A stretch of 44,924 nt of DNA from positions 1 through 44,924 of the forward strand of contig NCCZ01000016.1 in NCBI GenBank assembly GCA_002279935.1, read 5' to 3'. Below, piece after piece: positions 1 to 8,128 of this stretch; position 1 is the first letter of the stretch, and each line of letters opens with the position of its first letter. The stretch is from Hyphomicrobium sp. 12-62-95 (GTDB lineage: Bacteria; Pseudomonadota; Alphaproteobacteria; Rhizobiales; Hyphomicrobiaceae). The notes below the pieces were generated by a model. That model was not told where the DNA came from. It made no database searches and was given only the letters and a program-made list of their open reading frames with translations. Both the position numbers and the translations under genes were made by a program.

Positions 1-582
1 GCGGGTCTTGAGCGGGCCAGGAGACAGCGCATGAACGCTGATCTTCTTCGGTCCCAACTCCGCCGCCATGTAGCGGGTCACGCTCTCAAGCGCGGCTTTC
101 ACGGGTCCCATGACATTGTAGTGCTCAACCACTTTCTCGGCGCCGTAGAACGAGACCGTGATGCATGTTCCCCCTTGCGGCATCATCGGTTCGGCCTGAC
201 GCACCATCCGGATGAACGAATGAACGGAGATGTCCATGGCCGCCGAGAAACCCTCGCGCGAGGTGTCCACGACCCGGCCGTGCAAATCCTCGGCCGGGCA
301 GAAAGCGATAGAGTGGAGGCAGATGTCGATGCGTCCCCAGACCTGGCGGATCTGATCGAAAAGCCTGCTGAATTGGCCACTTTCACGAACATCGAGAGGA
401 AGAATAATTTCGGCACCCAGCTTCTCCGCCAGCGGCCGGACGTATCGCTCGGACCGGTCATTGAGGTACGTGACTGCAACTTCGGCGCCCTGCTCCCGAA
501 ACGCCTGGGCACAGCCATAAGCGATGGAGTCCTCGTTCGCGATTCCAATGACGAGAGCCTTCTGCCCGGCGAGTGAAAACAC
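1..582 (-). CDS. fabI: Enoyl-[acyl-carrier-protein] reductase (NADH), 3'-truncated by the window edge
   Basis: This gene reduces trans-2-enoyl-ACP in the last step of each fatty-acid elongation cycle in the cytoplasm. I chose the GTG at 582 because AAGGA lies eight bases upstream, a TAG stops the frame a few codons earlier, and the protein then starts MFSLAGQKALVIG like the family. The visible 194 residues show the FabI nucleotide-binding variant around residues 13-22 (GIANEDSIAYG), Tyr146, and the catalytic Tyr155-x6-Lys162 in HYNVMGPVK, followed by SPGPLKTR. E. coli FabI has about 262 residues, so roughly 65 C-terminal residues lie outside the window. The Tyr-x6-Lys spacing separates it from ordinary Tyr-x3-Lys short-chain dehydrogenases. 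Identification is firm; whether it is the housekeeping copy or a second paralogue cannot be seen. Confidence 0.93.
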   Translation of the reverse strand, partial: MFSLAGQKALVIGIANEDSIAYGCAQAFREQGAEVAVTYLNDRSERYVRPLAEKLGAEIILPLDVRESGQFSRLFDQIRQVWGRIDICLHSIAFCPAEDLHGRVVDTSREGFSAAMDISVHSFIRMVRQAEPMMPQGGTCITVSFYGAEKVVEHYNVMGPVKAALESVTRYMAAELGPKKISVHALSPGPLKTR

Positions 583-749
583 CAGCAAGTCCTTGTCGAG
601 ATCCTAAAGTCGATCCGATGATTACCGCACTTGCATGACGGTCCCTTGATGCTGGCCGAACACTGATCTGGGTCAGTTCAAGCCGGCGCGGCCACAAGCG
701 CCGCAGCTGATCGGCGTGGTCGCCGCACTGGCCGCAAGGCTGCACAGAC

Positions 750-1310
750 CTGTCAACGCTCTGGAATGCAGCGATGACCCGGATCGGCGTGCTCGAAGCG
801 CTCGGACGCAAGGACCACGCCCAGACACTGCGATTCTCTATGTTCGAGCAGCATCTGATTGCGCAGCATCTCAAAACTTACATCAAGCAGCTCGGCGCGT
901 TCGATGACGTCAAGGCGGAGCGTCCTGCTCTCGATCAGGTGGAGCGTCACGCCAACGTGCATGCCGCGCTCGCCTTCCTGATCAACGGGCCAGCACTCAA
1001 TCGCGCAGCCCGCGTATCGATGCCCGCATCGAGGAGATCGACGGCAATTTCTACGAGCTGCTTGATCCGGCGGCCTCTGCTTTGGAGGGCAACCACCCGT
1101 TGTCGGCGGTTGTGCTGCGGCGGCGTCTGATTGATTTCACGCTGAAGAAGGCGCGCGCCACCCGCTACCGCCATGCTGCGCGACATGTGCGGGAGATCGA
1201 AAGCCAACTCAGATATAACCGACTATGGACGGGACGAGAACCATAGCGACTTCATGATGCGCCTCAAGCGCGAACATGGCCGAAAGTTTTCCTTTTTGGT
1301 CCTTACTCGT
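750..1310 (+). pseudogene. DUF6880-family protein, C-terminal remnant with two frameshifts
   Basis: Only the C-terminal part of a DUF6880 protein is recognisable, spread over two frames. Frame 3 (about 750-1010) reads RIGVLEALGRKDHAQTLRFS and then QHLKTYIKQLGAFDD. Frame 2 (about 1017-1205) continues with EEIDGNFYELLDPAASALEG and LLRRRLIDFTLKKARATRYRHAARH (split here only by my quoting). Frame 3 resumes with SDITDYGRDENHSDF and LKREHGRKFSFLVL. The pieces run in the order expected for the family, so a +1 and a compensating frameshift near 1015 and 1205 explain them. The N-terminal several hundred residues are missing. The family's function is unknown. The region is decayed, not expressed as one protein. 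Confidence 0.75.
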
Positions 1311-1884
1311 AGAATGAGGAAATATGCTTCTCTCAACCGCACGGCTCAATGTCCGCAGATTGACGCATTGCGACCATCCATAGGTGCCTATCTTCAGCCT
1401 GAATTCAGGGATCGACGAATGGCCGCTTCCTCTGCACAGTCACCGTCAACCTATCGAGGGGCGGCGCGAATGACCCAGAGCGGCCCAGACCGGTTGCAAC
1501 GCAAGCGATGCGCCGATGAACCCCCGGCAGAGAAAGCCCAATCCGGACCCTTTTCAGATCTATCCACTGACTATGGTAGATCCCATGACGGCATCCCATC
1601 ACACAGCGGAAATCATCGCGAAATTTACAGGGATAGTTGATCCAAGCTGATGTGCATGCGCGGCCAGTAAGTCTAGATCTCCGACAGGTCCCGCACAGGA
1701 GTTTGCTCAATGCCGCTTCCTTATCACTGGTCATGGTATCGGAACTTGCAGTGGTTCGATCAACTCCGCCAATCGATCTTGTCTATCCGTCGCCTGCCTT
1801 ATCACAGTCTGCCCAGAAGTATTCACCTAGCGGCGCGAACAAATTTGTAATAATGTTCACCATGCAATCACATGGGGCTTTTAT
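1311..1884. other. Intergenic stretch without a recognised gene
   Basis: Short open frames exist on both strands, but none has a convincing ribosome binding site, domain or codon pattern. The stretch follows the decayed DUF6880 remnant and is probably further decayed sequence. I see no tRNA, terminator hairpin or repeat here. Confidence 0.5.
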
Positions 1885-2190
1885 ATGCTTAAATTTTCGA
1901 TGGCACTCGGAGTTGCGCTAGCCCTTTCGACGGGCGCGCTCGCTCAAACGCCTCCTGCTAATCTCCCAATGGCCATCCTGTGCTATGCTGAAGCTGATCA
2001 GAGCTGGCGAGTTGGCCATTTACATAGGGTCGACAAAAACGGCGATGCGATATTTCTGTCTGCCGACGGCCGGCTAAGCGCAACGGTGAATGCCGACGGG
2101 GTCGTGCTGAAGCCTAAAGACAGGCCAGCTACTCTCGATTGTTATGGCAAGACCCTGGATGAACTTCGCTCGACCGGTCGTTTGAAGTAG
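1885..2190 (+). CDS. Small secreted protein of unknown function
   Basis: The 101-residue product starts MLKFSMALGVALALSTGALAQ, a clean Sec signal peptide with an AxA-type cleavage site near residue 20, so the mature protein of about 80 residues should be periplasmic or secreted. Two cysteines (CYAEADQSW and LDCYGKTLDE) could form a disulfide. The region ILCYAEADQSWRVGHLHRVD and a later beta-rich DGDAIF/LSADGRLSATV pattern suggest a small beta fold, but I recognise no family. The ribosome binding site is weak. It stands alone between a decayed region and a convergent sulfatase gene. Confidence 0.68.
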   Translation: MLKFSMALGVALALSTGALAQTPPANLPMAILCYAEADQSWRVGHLHRVDKNGDAIFLSADGRLSATVNADGVVLKPKDRPATLDCYGKTLDELRSTGRLK

Positions 2191-2557
2191 GCCGCTACCC
2201 GTTGCAAAGCAGCTACTCCAGACCCAGCAGGAAGATACAATTAAATTGGTAGGGCGTACTTTGTTTGCGGAACAAGATAAGCACTGACCCCAGTGATATC
2301 GACAAAGCTATTTGATCAGATTTGATAGGGGAAAATGACGTTGTCTGGGAAGCCGATCATGATAGGGAAACCAATACGGCTTCTGACCCGCCGTTCAATT
2401 ACGCTGCAAATTTGAATTAAGATACATCGCCGTGAACACGCAGCGGTTTAAGCCGATCAAGATAGAATATAGGATCCAGCTACGAGGGCTAGCTAAGGAC
2501 TGAGACGAAAGGTACGGGCCGACCAGCACAAAGCCGAACAGCCTCGATCATAGCCCC
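2191..2557. other. Intergenic stretch, nothing recognised
   Basis: This is 367 bases between the convergent small secreted protein gene and the sulfatase gene. It is AT-richer than the flanking genes and carries no long open frame. I see no hairpin with a T-run and no RNA gene. Confidence 0.5.
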
Positions 2558-4339
2558 CTACTGCTCCGGTGCCGATTCTTCGCTCTTGCCACAGATCGGT
2601 GAAATACTCGGCATGATGACGTTATTCTTGTCCGCGTAGTCTCGCCAGTGACCAACCAGACGGTTCGTGACTTTCGGATATTCATCAGCCACATCGTTCA
2701 TCTCGGCCGGATCAGCTTTCAAGTCGTACAACTGCCACTTGCCGGGCCCGTATGGCTTGCAAAGCCATAGCAACTTCCAGTTCCCCTCCCGGATCGCACG
2801 ATTTCCAAAAAGTTCCCACCCCAGCCAGTCCGATGGGCCGCGAACAGTCTCACGGGACTTGTCCAGAATCGGCTGAAGTGATTTGCCCTGCAACGGAGCC
2901 ACGTCCTTGCCCTCATACGTTTTCGGGTGGGACACATTCGCAGCCTTCAGTATCGTGGCCGGAACATCCATAATGTGTGTAACCGCATTCGAGATACGGC
3001 CGCTCCCCGTTACGCCATGTCCAGCGATGATGAGAGGATTTCGAATACCGCCCTCGGAAAGAAAGCCCTTGAACATGCGATAGGGTCCGGCGCTGGCTTG
3101 AGCCCAAGCGGCGCCGTATTGGATGAAAGTGCCCCTCTTCCCCCAATTATCGAAGTTGCTGTTGTCCCAAGGGGCATCCATCTTCATCGTGTTACCTTCC
3201 GGACCGTTGTCCGAGAGGAAGATGATGAGTGTGTTGTCGTAGATGTTCTTGGCCTTGAGATACGCCGTGAGTTTGCCGATGTTGGCATCCATGTGCTCGA
3301 CTATGGCCGCATAGAGCTCCATCTTGCGGGCCGACTGCCGACGCTCCTCGTCCGATAGATTGGCCCAGGTCGGCACGTTGGGCAACTGCGGAAACACGGT
3401 CGCCGATGCGGGAATGATGCCGAGGGTTTTCATGCGCGCGATACGTGCTGCCCGCGTCGCGTCATAGCCCTGATCGTAGCGGCCTTTGTACTTGTCGAGC
3501 CAGTCATCGGGCAATTGGAACGGATCGTGCGGCGCTTGCAGCGCCAGATAGGCGAAGAACGGCTTCCCGTCGCTGCGGTTCTCTTCGATGTTGCCGATGA
3601 TGGCCGCCGTATAGTCTTCGCTCGAATGGAACCCCGGCCGCAGCGCTTCGAGAACCTTTCCATTCTGCGTGTAGAGTTGCCGCTCGCCCTTCGCGCCCCA
3701 CATGTCGTCGAAATGACTGCCGCCGCCAGGAATGAGGGTTAGGTCGCGCGTGAATCCGCGTGCAGCCGGCCAGTGCTCGGGCTCCTCCCCCATGTGCCAC
3801 TTGCCGGCCATGTACGTTTGGTACCCGGCCTCCTTCAGCAGCGCCGACACCGGGGCAACGCGCTCGCTCAGGTATCCCTCGTATCCCGGCTTGCCCTTCT
3901 GATTGGGAGCGGTGAACTCGGCCATGTTGCCCAAACCGGCAAGATGGCTGTCCGTACCACTTAGCAACATGGATCGGGACGGCGAGCAGGTGGCGCTGAC
4001 ACCGAAATGTGTGAAGCGCACGCCGGCAGACGCCAGTTCATCGATGTTTGGAGTACGGATCTCGCTGCCGAAGCTGCCGATATCCGCAATCCCAGCATCA
4101 TCGGCGACGATGAGTAAGATGTTCGGGCGCGGGTCCTGTGCCAAGACCGCACCGAAGGACAGCGCCAAAAGAGTAATAGCGGTCACCGCGCGAACCAACG
4201 CCTGCAACCAACGACGCAAAGGCGCCAACGGCAACCCGCCACGCTCACATCGCTGATCGTCCCCGCACAATTGGTTCGTGCGCGGATATGCGCAGCAAGG
4301 ACGGTCCATGCGGGCGATCGCAACGGTCAAACTCACCAT
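2558..4339 (-). CDS. Arylsulfatase (type I sulfatase, formylglycine-dependent)
   Basis: The product hydrolyses sulfate esters, probably in the periplasm. The sulfatase fold starts at PRPNILLIVADDAG (residues 70-83), giving the metal-binding Asp80-Asp81. The signature C118-S-P-S-R122 follows, where the cysteine is converted to formylglycine. Later come KWHMGEEPEHWP, LALQAPHDPF and FLSDNGPEGN, which supply further metal and sulfate ligands. The total length of 593 residues suits the family. The ATG at 4339 has AAAGGA about ten bases upstream. This leaves about 45 residues before a hydrophobic export segment (residues 50-68, VRAVTAITLLALSFGAVLA), which is odd for a signal peptide; a later non-ATG start cannot be excluded. 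No sulfatase-maturating enzyme is in the window. It is divergent from the SphA-like gene. Confidence 0.88.
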   Translation of the reverse strand: MVSLTVAIARMDRPCCAYPRTNQLCGDDQRCERGGLPLAPLRRWLQALVRAVTAITLLALSFGAVLAQDPRPNILLIVADDAGIADIGSFGSEIRTPNIDELASAGVRFTHFGVSATCSPSRSMLLSGTDSHLAGLGNMAEFTAPNQKGKPGYEGYLSERVAPVSALLKEAGYQTYMAGKWHMGEEPEHWPAARGFTRDLTLIPGGGSHFDDMWGAKGERQLYTQNGKVLEALRPGFHSSEDYTAAIIGNIEENRSDGKPFFAYLALQAPHDPFQLPDDWLDKYKGRYDQGYDATRAARIARMKTLGIIPASATVFPQLPNVPTWANLSDEERRQSARKMELYAAIVEHMDANIGKLTAYLKAKNIYDNTLIIFLSDNGPEGNTMKMDAPWDNSNFDNWGKRGTFIQYGAAWAQASAGPYRMFKGFLSEGGIRNPLIIAGHGVTGSGRISNAVTHIMDVPATILKAANVSHPKTYEGKDVAPLQGKSLQPILDKSRETVRGPSDWLGWELFGNRAIREGNWKLLWLCKPYGPGKWQLYDLKADPAEMNDVADEYPKVTNRLVGHWRDYADKNNVIMPSISPICGKSEESAPEQ

Positions 4340-4566
4340 TATTCGGCGTCCTTTCACAGTATGAACGCGATCACGCTACTGCAAATCCTCGTGCAAGCCT
4401 TGACGTACATCAGGCTACACAAAACTCACCGTCGATTGCGCCTCGGTGTGGTGCAGCCGCTCTAGCGGCCGGCAGCCCGTGTCCCTACCGTCACCTGCAA
4501 AGCCGAATCGACGTGACAAAGCACAAGCGTCTGCAGAAATGTTAGCCAGCAAAAAAGGCGGGCCGG

Positions 4567-5526
4567 ATGAAAAGACAAGCAGCAGTTCTTCTGTTGGCGG
4601 CGCTCGGCCTTGCTCCCCTGAAAGGCCTCGACGATGTCCAGGCAGCGGAGGGCGGCCTCGGCTTTTATCTGCTCGGCACTAAGACGAGCTTGGCCGGTTT
4701 CGTCCCTCCGCCCGGCACTTACCTCGCCGATTTCAACTACTATTATGCCGGCAGCACCGACATCGATTTCAACATCGGTGGTGTGAACATCAACGGCGGC
4801 GTCGATGCCGACGCCTACATCAAGCTGTTCAACGGCCTCTGGGTGGCGCCCGACAAAGTCCTCGGCGGCCACGCCGCTTTCAGCGTTGCGGTTCCGATTG
4901 GTTGGAAAAGCGTGTCCGCCAGAGCCACTTTAGGTTTTGGACCGGGCCTGGGTTTCGAAGCCGACGACACCCACATCGGCGACCCGGTTCTCGGCGCCTC
5001 ATTAGGTTGGCACGAGGGCAACTGGCACTGGAGCATCGGCACGCTGTTGAACGTCCCGATCGGCTACTGGGAGCAGGGCGACGTGACCAACATGGGCTTC
5101 AACCGCTGGGCGGCAGATCTGACTGGAGCGGTGACCTATCTCGATATGAAGACGGGCATCGAAGTATCGGCGGCTGCCGGCTTCACGTTCAATGACGAGA
5201 ACCAAGACACCGGCTACAAGACCGGCACCGAATTCCATCTCGAGGGCGCAGCGATGCAGCACTTCTCGAAGTCGTTCGCCATTGGTCTCCAGGGCTACTT
5301 CTATCAGCAGGTCACTGGAGACAGCGGTCCGGGTACGCAATTCCTTGGCGACTTCGAAGGCCGGGTTATTGCTCTTGGGCCCGGCGTCGACTTCTCGTTC
5401 GCTCTGGGGTCGACCCACGTCAGCGGAAACCTGAGATACTTCCACGAATTTGACGTCGAGAACCGTCTCGAAGGCGACGCCGGCTACCTGAACTTCGTAA
5501 TCCCGCTGTCTGGTGCGTCGCATTAG
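4567..5526 (+). CDS. SphA-like / MetA-pathway-type outer-membrane channel protein
   Basis: The 319-residue product has a signal peptide (residues 1 to about 26, ending VQAAEG). It then runs as alternating amphipathic beta strands with many Gly, Tyr, Phe and Asn residues, ending in LNFVIPLSGASH. The family hallmarks PPPGTYLADFNYYY near residue 49 and YWEQGDVTNMGFNRW near the middle match the SphA / phenol-degradation MetA outer-membrane family. Members are thought to be beta-barrels involved in uptake of hydrophobic compounds; the substrate here is unknown. AAGGCGGG lies about eight bases before the ATG. It is divergent from the sulfatase gene with about 230 bases between, which permits shared control, although no operator is obvious. 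Confidence 0.82.
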   Translation: MKRQAAVLLLAALGLAPLKGLDDVQAAEGGLGFYLLGTKTSLAGFVPPPGTYLADFNYYYAGSTDIDFNIGGVNINGGVDADAYIKLFNGLWVAPDKVLGGHAAFSVAVPIGWKSVSARATLGFGPGLGFEADDTHIGDPVLGASLGWHEGNWHWSIGTLLNVPIGYWEQGDVTNMGFNRWAADLTGAVTYLDMKTGIEVSAAAGFTFNDENQDTGYKTGTEFHLEGAAMQHFSKSFAIGLQGYFYQQVTGDSGPGTQFLGDFEGRVIALGPGVDFSFALGSTHVSGNLRYFHEFDVENRLEGDAGYLNFVIPLSGASH

Positions 5527-5544
5527 GGCCTGCAACCAAGTCCG

Positions 5545-5625
5545 TTTTTGGCCCATCGCGTTTGGTGTTTGACGGCGGGTTTCGGACTATTGTGTCTGTC
5601 GCGAAGGGTGCGTCTGCTCCGATCG
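5545..5625 (+). repeat. Diverged dispersed intergenic repeat, copy A
   Basis: From about 5558 the sequence GCCCATCGCGTTT is followed by GACGG and GGTTTCGGAC, then GGTGCG. The same order recurs at about 12924 with roughly 70% identity by eye over 65 bases. The two copies sit in noncoding DNA and have the same orientation. Confidence 0.5.
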
Positions 5626-5765
5626 TCTTTTGGGGTCGCGATGGGCAGTGGCTGCTTGCTGGGGTTCAGCGGACCTCGCTTGGCGACTAACATGTCGTTA
5701 GGCGAACTAGACGGCACCTTTTAGTACGGCTCTGCCTTTTGGCTGAGACGACGGAATCGGTGAAC

Positions 5766-6839
5766 TCAGAATCCAAGTTCGAGCTGGGGTGAACCTGCTT
5801 TGGATCCGAGTTTCGAAATGCTCACCCCCACGAGTCGTATCCCCATCGTTACGGGATATATGGACTGAGCTAGCCCGATGCTTATCTCTCGTAGGTGCTC
5901 GCGAGTCACGACAGGCGCGTGCACAGTTCGGCTGCGTGTCACGTGTCGGAAGTCTGCGTACTTGATCTTGACAGTGACGGTCTGACCGAAAATCTGATGC
6001 TTTTCACACCATAACCAAACATCATCTGCCATCGCTACGATACCTGCTTCGATACGAGCCTGACATTTCAGGTCCTCTTTGAACGTCGTCTCGGAGCCTG
6101 ATGATTTGCGCTGCCGGTCCGGCTTGACAGGACGATCATCCTCTCCACGTGCGATCGCATAGTACCACGCACCGGATTTGCCGAAGTGCTCCTCCAGAAT
6201 CGCAAGGGAATACTCCCGGAGATCGGCTCCGGTATGTATGCCGAGCGCCTTCATTTTCTCAGCCGTGACCGGGCCGATCCCGTGGAATTTTCCAACGGGC
6301 AGCGCTGCTACGAAGTCCGGGCCCATTTCTGGTGTAATGACGAATTGGCCGTTGGGCTTGCGATAATCAGACGCCAGTTTTGCGAGGAGTTTGTTGTAGG
6401 AAATTCCGGCGGAGGCCGTGAGGCCGGTCTCTGACAGGATGCGTGCTCGGATTTCTTTAGCTGTTGCTGACGCAGTTGGGATGGCGCGCTTGTTCTCCGT
6501 GACGTCCAGATAGGCCTCGTCCAGGGAGAGCGGTTCGATGAGCGGCGTGTAGTCGGCGAAGATCTTTTGAATTTGGCCTGACACGGCCCGGTAAACCTGG
6601 AAGCGTGGCGGGACGAAGATAAGTTGAGGGCATTGGCGGATCGCGGTCGTTGATGGCATTGCCGAGCGCACACCAAACTTGCGTGCCTCGTAACTAGCTG
6701 CCGCGACCACGCCACGTTTTGCCGCGTGTCCGACCGCCACTGGCCGACCGCGCAGGTGGGGATTGTCGCGTTGCTCGACGGACGCGTAGAACGCATCCAT
6801 GTCGATATGTATGATCTTCCGGTCTATCGTCTCGCTCAT
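5766..6839 (-). CDS. dinB: DNA polymerase IV (Y-family translesion polymerase)
   Basis: This polymerase copies past damaged template bases with low fidelity. All Y-family landmarks are visible: IIHIDMDAFYASVE gives the catalytic Asp13, SLDEAYLD gives Asp107 and Glu108, and the helix-hairpin-helix region reads FHGIGPVTAEKMKALGI. The little-finger region includes RKSSGSETTF. The protein ends in QLELGF (residues 352-357), a good beta-clamp binding motif. At 357 residues it has the usual length. The ATG at 6839 has only a weak GAAG upstream. An 8-bp inverted repeat (6870-6896) lies 31 bases upstream, but I see no alphaproteobacterial LexA box (GTTC-N7-GTTC), so SOS control is not supported by sequence. 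Confidence 0.96.
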   Translation of the reverse strand: MSETIDRKIIHIDMDAFYASVEQRDNPHLRGRPVAVGHAAKRGVVAAASYEARKFGVRSAMPSTTAIRQCPQLIFVPPRFQVYRAVSGQIQKIFADYTPLIEPLSLDEAYLDVTENKRAIPTASATAKEIRARILSETGLTASAGISYNKLLAKLASDYRKPNGQFVITPEMGPDFVAALPVGKFHGIGPVTAEKMKALGIHTGADLREYSLAILEEHFGKSGAWYYAIARGEDDRPVKPDRQRKSSGSETTFKEDLKCQARIEAGIVAMADDVWLWCEKHQIFGQTVTVKIKYADFRHVTRSRTVHAPVVTREHLREISIGLAQSIYPVTMGIRLVGVSISKLGSKAGSPQLELGF

Positions 6840-6869
6840 AGTCTTCGATACTACTATACATGGAGCCGA

Positions 6870-6896
6870 GAGAAATCGTGACTATGTTGATTTCTC
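6870..6896. promoter_or_regulatory. Perfect inverted repeat between dinB and the methyltransferase gene
   Basis: GAGAAATC (6870-6877) and GATTTCTC (6889-6896) form an 8-bp perfect inverted repeat with an 11-bp spacer. It lies 31 bases upstream of dinB and about 100 bases upstream of the divergent methyltransferase gene. The size and spacing suit a dimeric repressor operator. No known regulator consensus was recognised. Confidence 0.4.
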
Positions 6897-6994
6897 GAGT
6901 CATCAAACCAACCATGGCTGGGCAACTCAAAAGTGTAGGGTCCTGTGGTTAGTGGTTCTTTCGAAGTGGCTGCATTGGGCGACGGGGTCACACA

Positions 6995-8128
6995 ATGTCT
7001 AAAGCATTTCATGCGGCAGCGGATTTTGCATCTAACCTACTGCGGCTTGGCTGGTACACCGGGGTTGGCTTTCTGGCCGACCGGTCAGCACAAAGTGCGG
7101 GGCACGAGCCCGCTACGCGGCCGCGGAGTCGGGTCGTTCCGGATCGCAGCGCTGTAACTGCCGATCTTATAAATCTATTCCGTCGAGATGCCGAACTTGT
7201 TCGGCGCGGCGCTGCCGTGGCCAGTGGAGAACCTGCAGCTGGTCTTGCCGATCATATCGGGCGGCTTAAGTCGATGCTGGCCGATATTCCGGGGACCATC
7301 GCGCGACAGAAGGAGCGCCGGTTCGACACAGCGGCCGTGATAGCCGACACGGGCACGTTGCCGTCGTATTTTCTGCAGGATTTTCATTTTCAGACCGGCG
7401 GGTATCTTTCCGAAGAATCGGCGCGGCTCTACGACGTGCAGGTCGAGACGCTGTTTCGCGGTTCGGCCTCTGCAATGCGGCGGCAGGCTCTCGGGCCCAT
7501 TGCCGATTTTATGCGGGGACGGGATCAGCGACAGGTGAGGCTTTTGGATATTGGCTGCGGCACGGGGCGGTTTCTGCGCGAGGTGCGCCGTGCCTATCCC
7601 GCTATGGAGCTGACCGGGCTTGATCTCTCGCGGCCGTATTTGGCGGAGGCGGAACGGCATTTCGAAGGGCTTAGGCCGGCTGCGTGGCTTGAGGCGAATG
7701 CGGAAGCCGTCCCGCTCACTGATAAAAGTCAGGATATCGTGACGACAGTATTTCTATTTCACGAGCTCCCACCGGATGTCCGACGGGTCGTGATCGCGGA
7801 GATGACGCGGGTCTTGAAGCCTGGAGGGTTGCTCGTATTCATCGACAGTCTGCAACTGGGCGACCGTGACGGGGGATGGGACGGCTTTCTGGAGGGATTT
7901 CCCGAGCGGTTTCATGAGCCCTACTATCGTCACTACCTGATCGACAATCTGGACGGTGCATTTGCGGATGCTGGACTGGCGGCAGCTGCGACATGGCCCA
8001 GCTTTCTCTCAAAGGTCATGGTGCGACGGAAGAATCGCCGTGCTCACGTCACTCCAACGCCCGCATTTTCGGCGGCTGCCCCAAGTACACAACAAACTGG
8101 TCAGTCAAACTCCCACCAGCATCGTTGA
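6995..8128 (+). CDS. Class I SAM-dependent methyltransferase
   Basis: The 377-residue product carries a Rossmann methyltransferase domain in its middle and C-terminal half. Motif I is LLDIGCGTGRFLREV, the acidic end of strand beta-2 is LTGLDLSRPYL, and motif IV/V regions read EANAEAVPL and IVTTVFLFHELP. MTRVLKPGGLLVFIDSLQ is the typical strand beta-5 segment. About 170 N-terminal residues before motif I are helical and not recognised. The pattern ERFHEPYYRHYLIDNL near residue 310 occurs in small-molecule methyltransferases of this type. The substrate is unknown. GGGG lies about eight bases before the ATG. The last 28 bases overlap the convergent hydrolase gene. Confidence 0.83.
   Translation: MSKAFHAAADFASNLLRLGWYTGVGFLADRSAQSAGHEPATRPRSRVVPDRSAVTADLINLFRRDAELVRRGAAVASGEPAAGLADHIGRLKSMLADIPGTIARQKERRFDTAAVIADTGTLPSYFLQDFHFQTGGYLSEESARLYDVQVETLFRGSASAMRRQALGPIADFMRGRDQRQVRLLDIGCGTGRFLREVRRAYPAMELTGLDLSRPYLAEAERHFEGLRPAAWLEANAEAVPLTDKSQDIVTTVFLFHELPPDVRRVVIAEMTRVLKPGGLLVFIDSLQLGDRDGGWDGFLEGFPERFHEPYYRHYLIDNLDGAFADAGLAAAATWPSFLSKVMVRRKNRRAHVTPTPAFSAAAPSTQQTGQSNSHQHR

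Noticed and set aside
6955..6969. LexA-like box GTTC-N7-GTGG near the methyltransferase gene
   Set aside because: The second half-site lacks two of four consensus bases and the site faces away from dinB.
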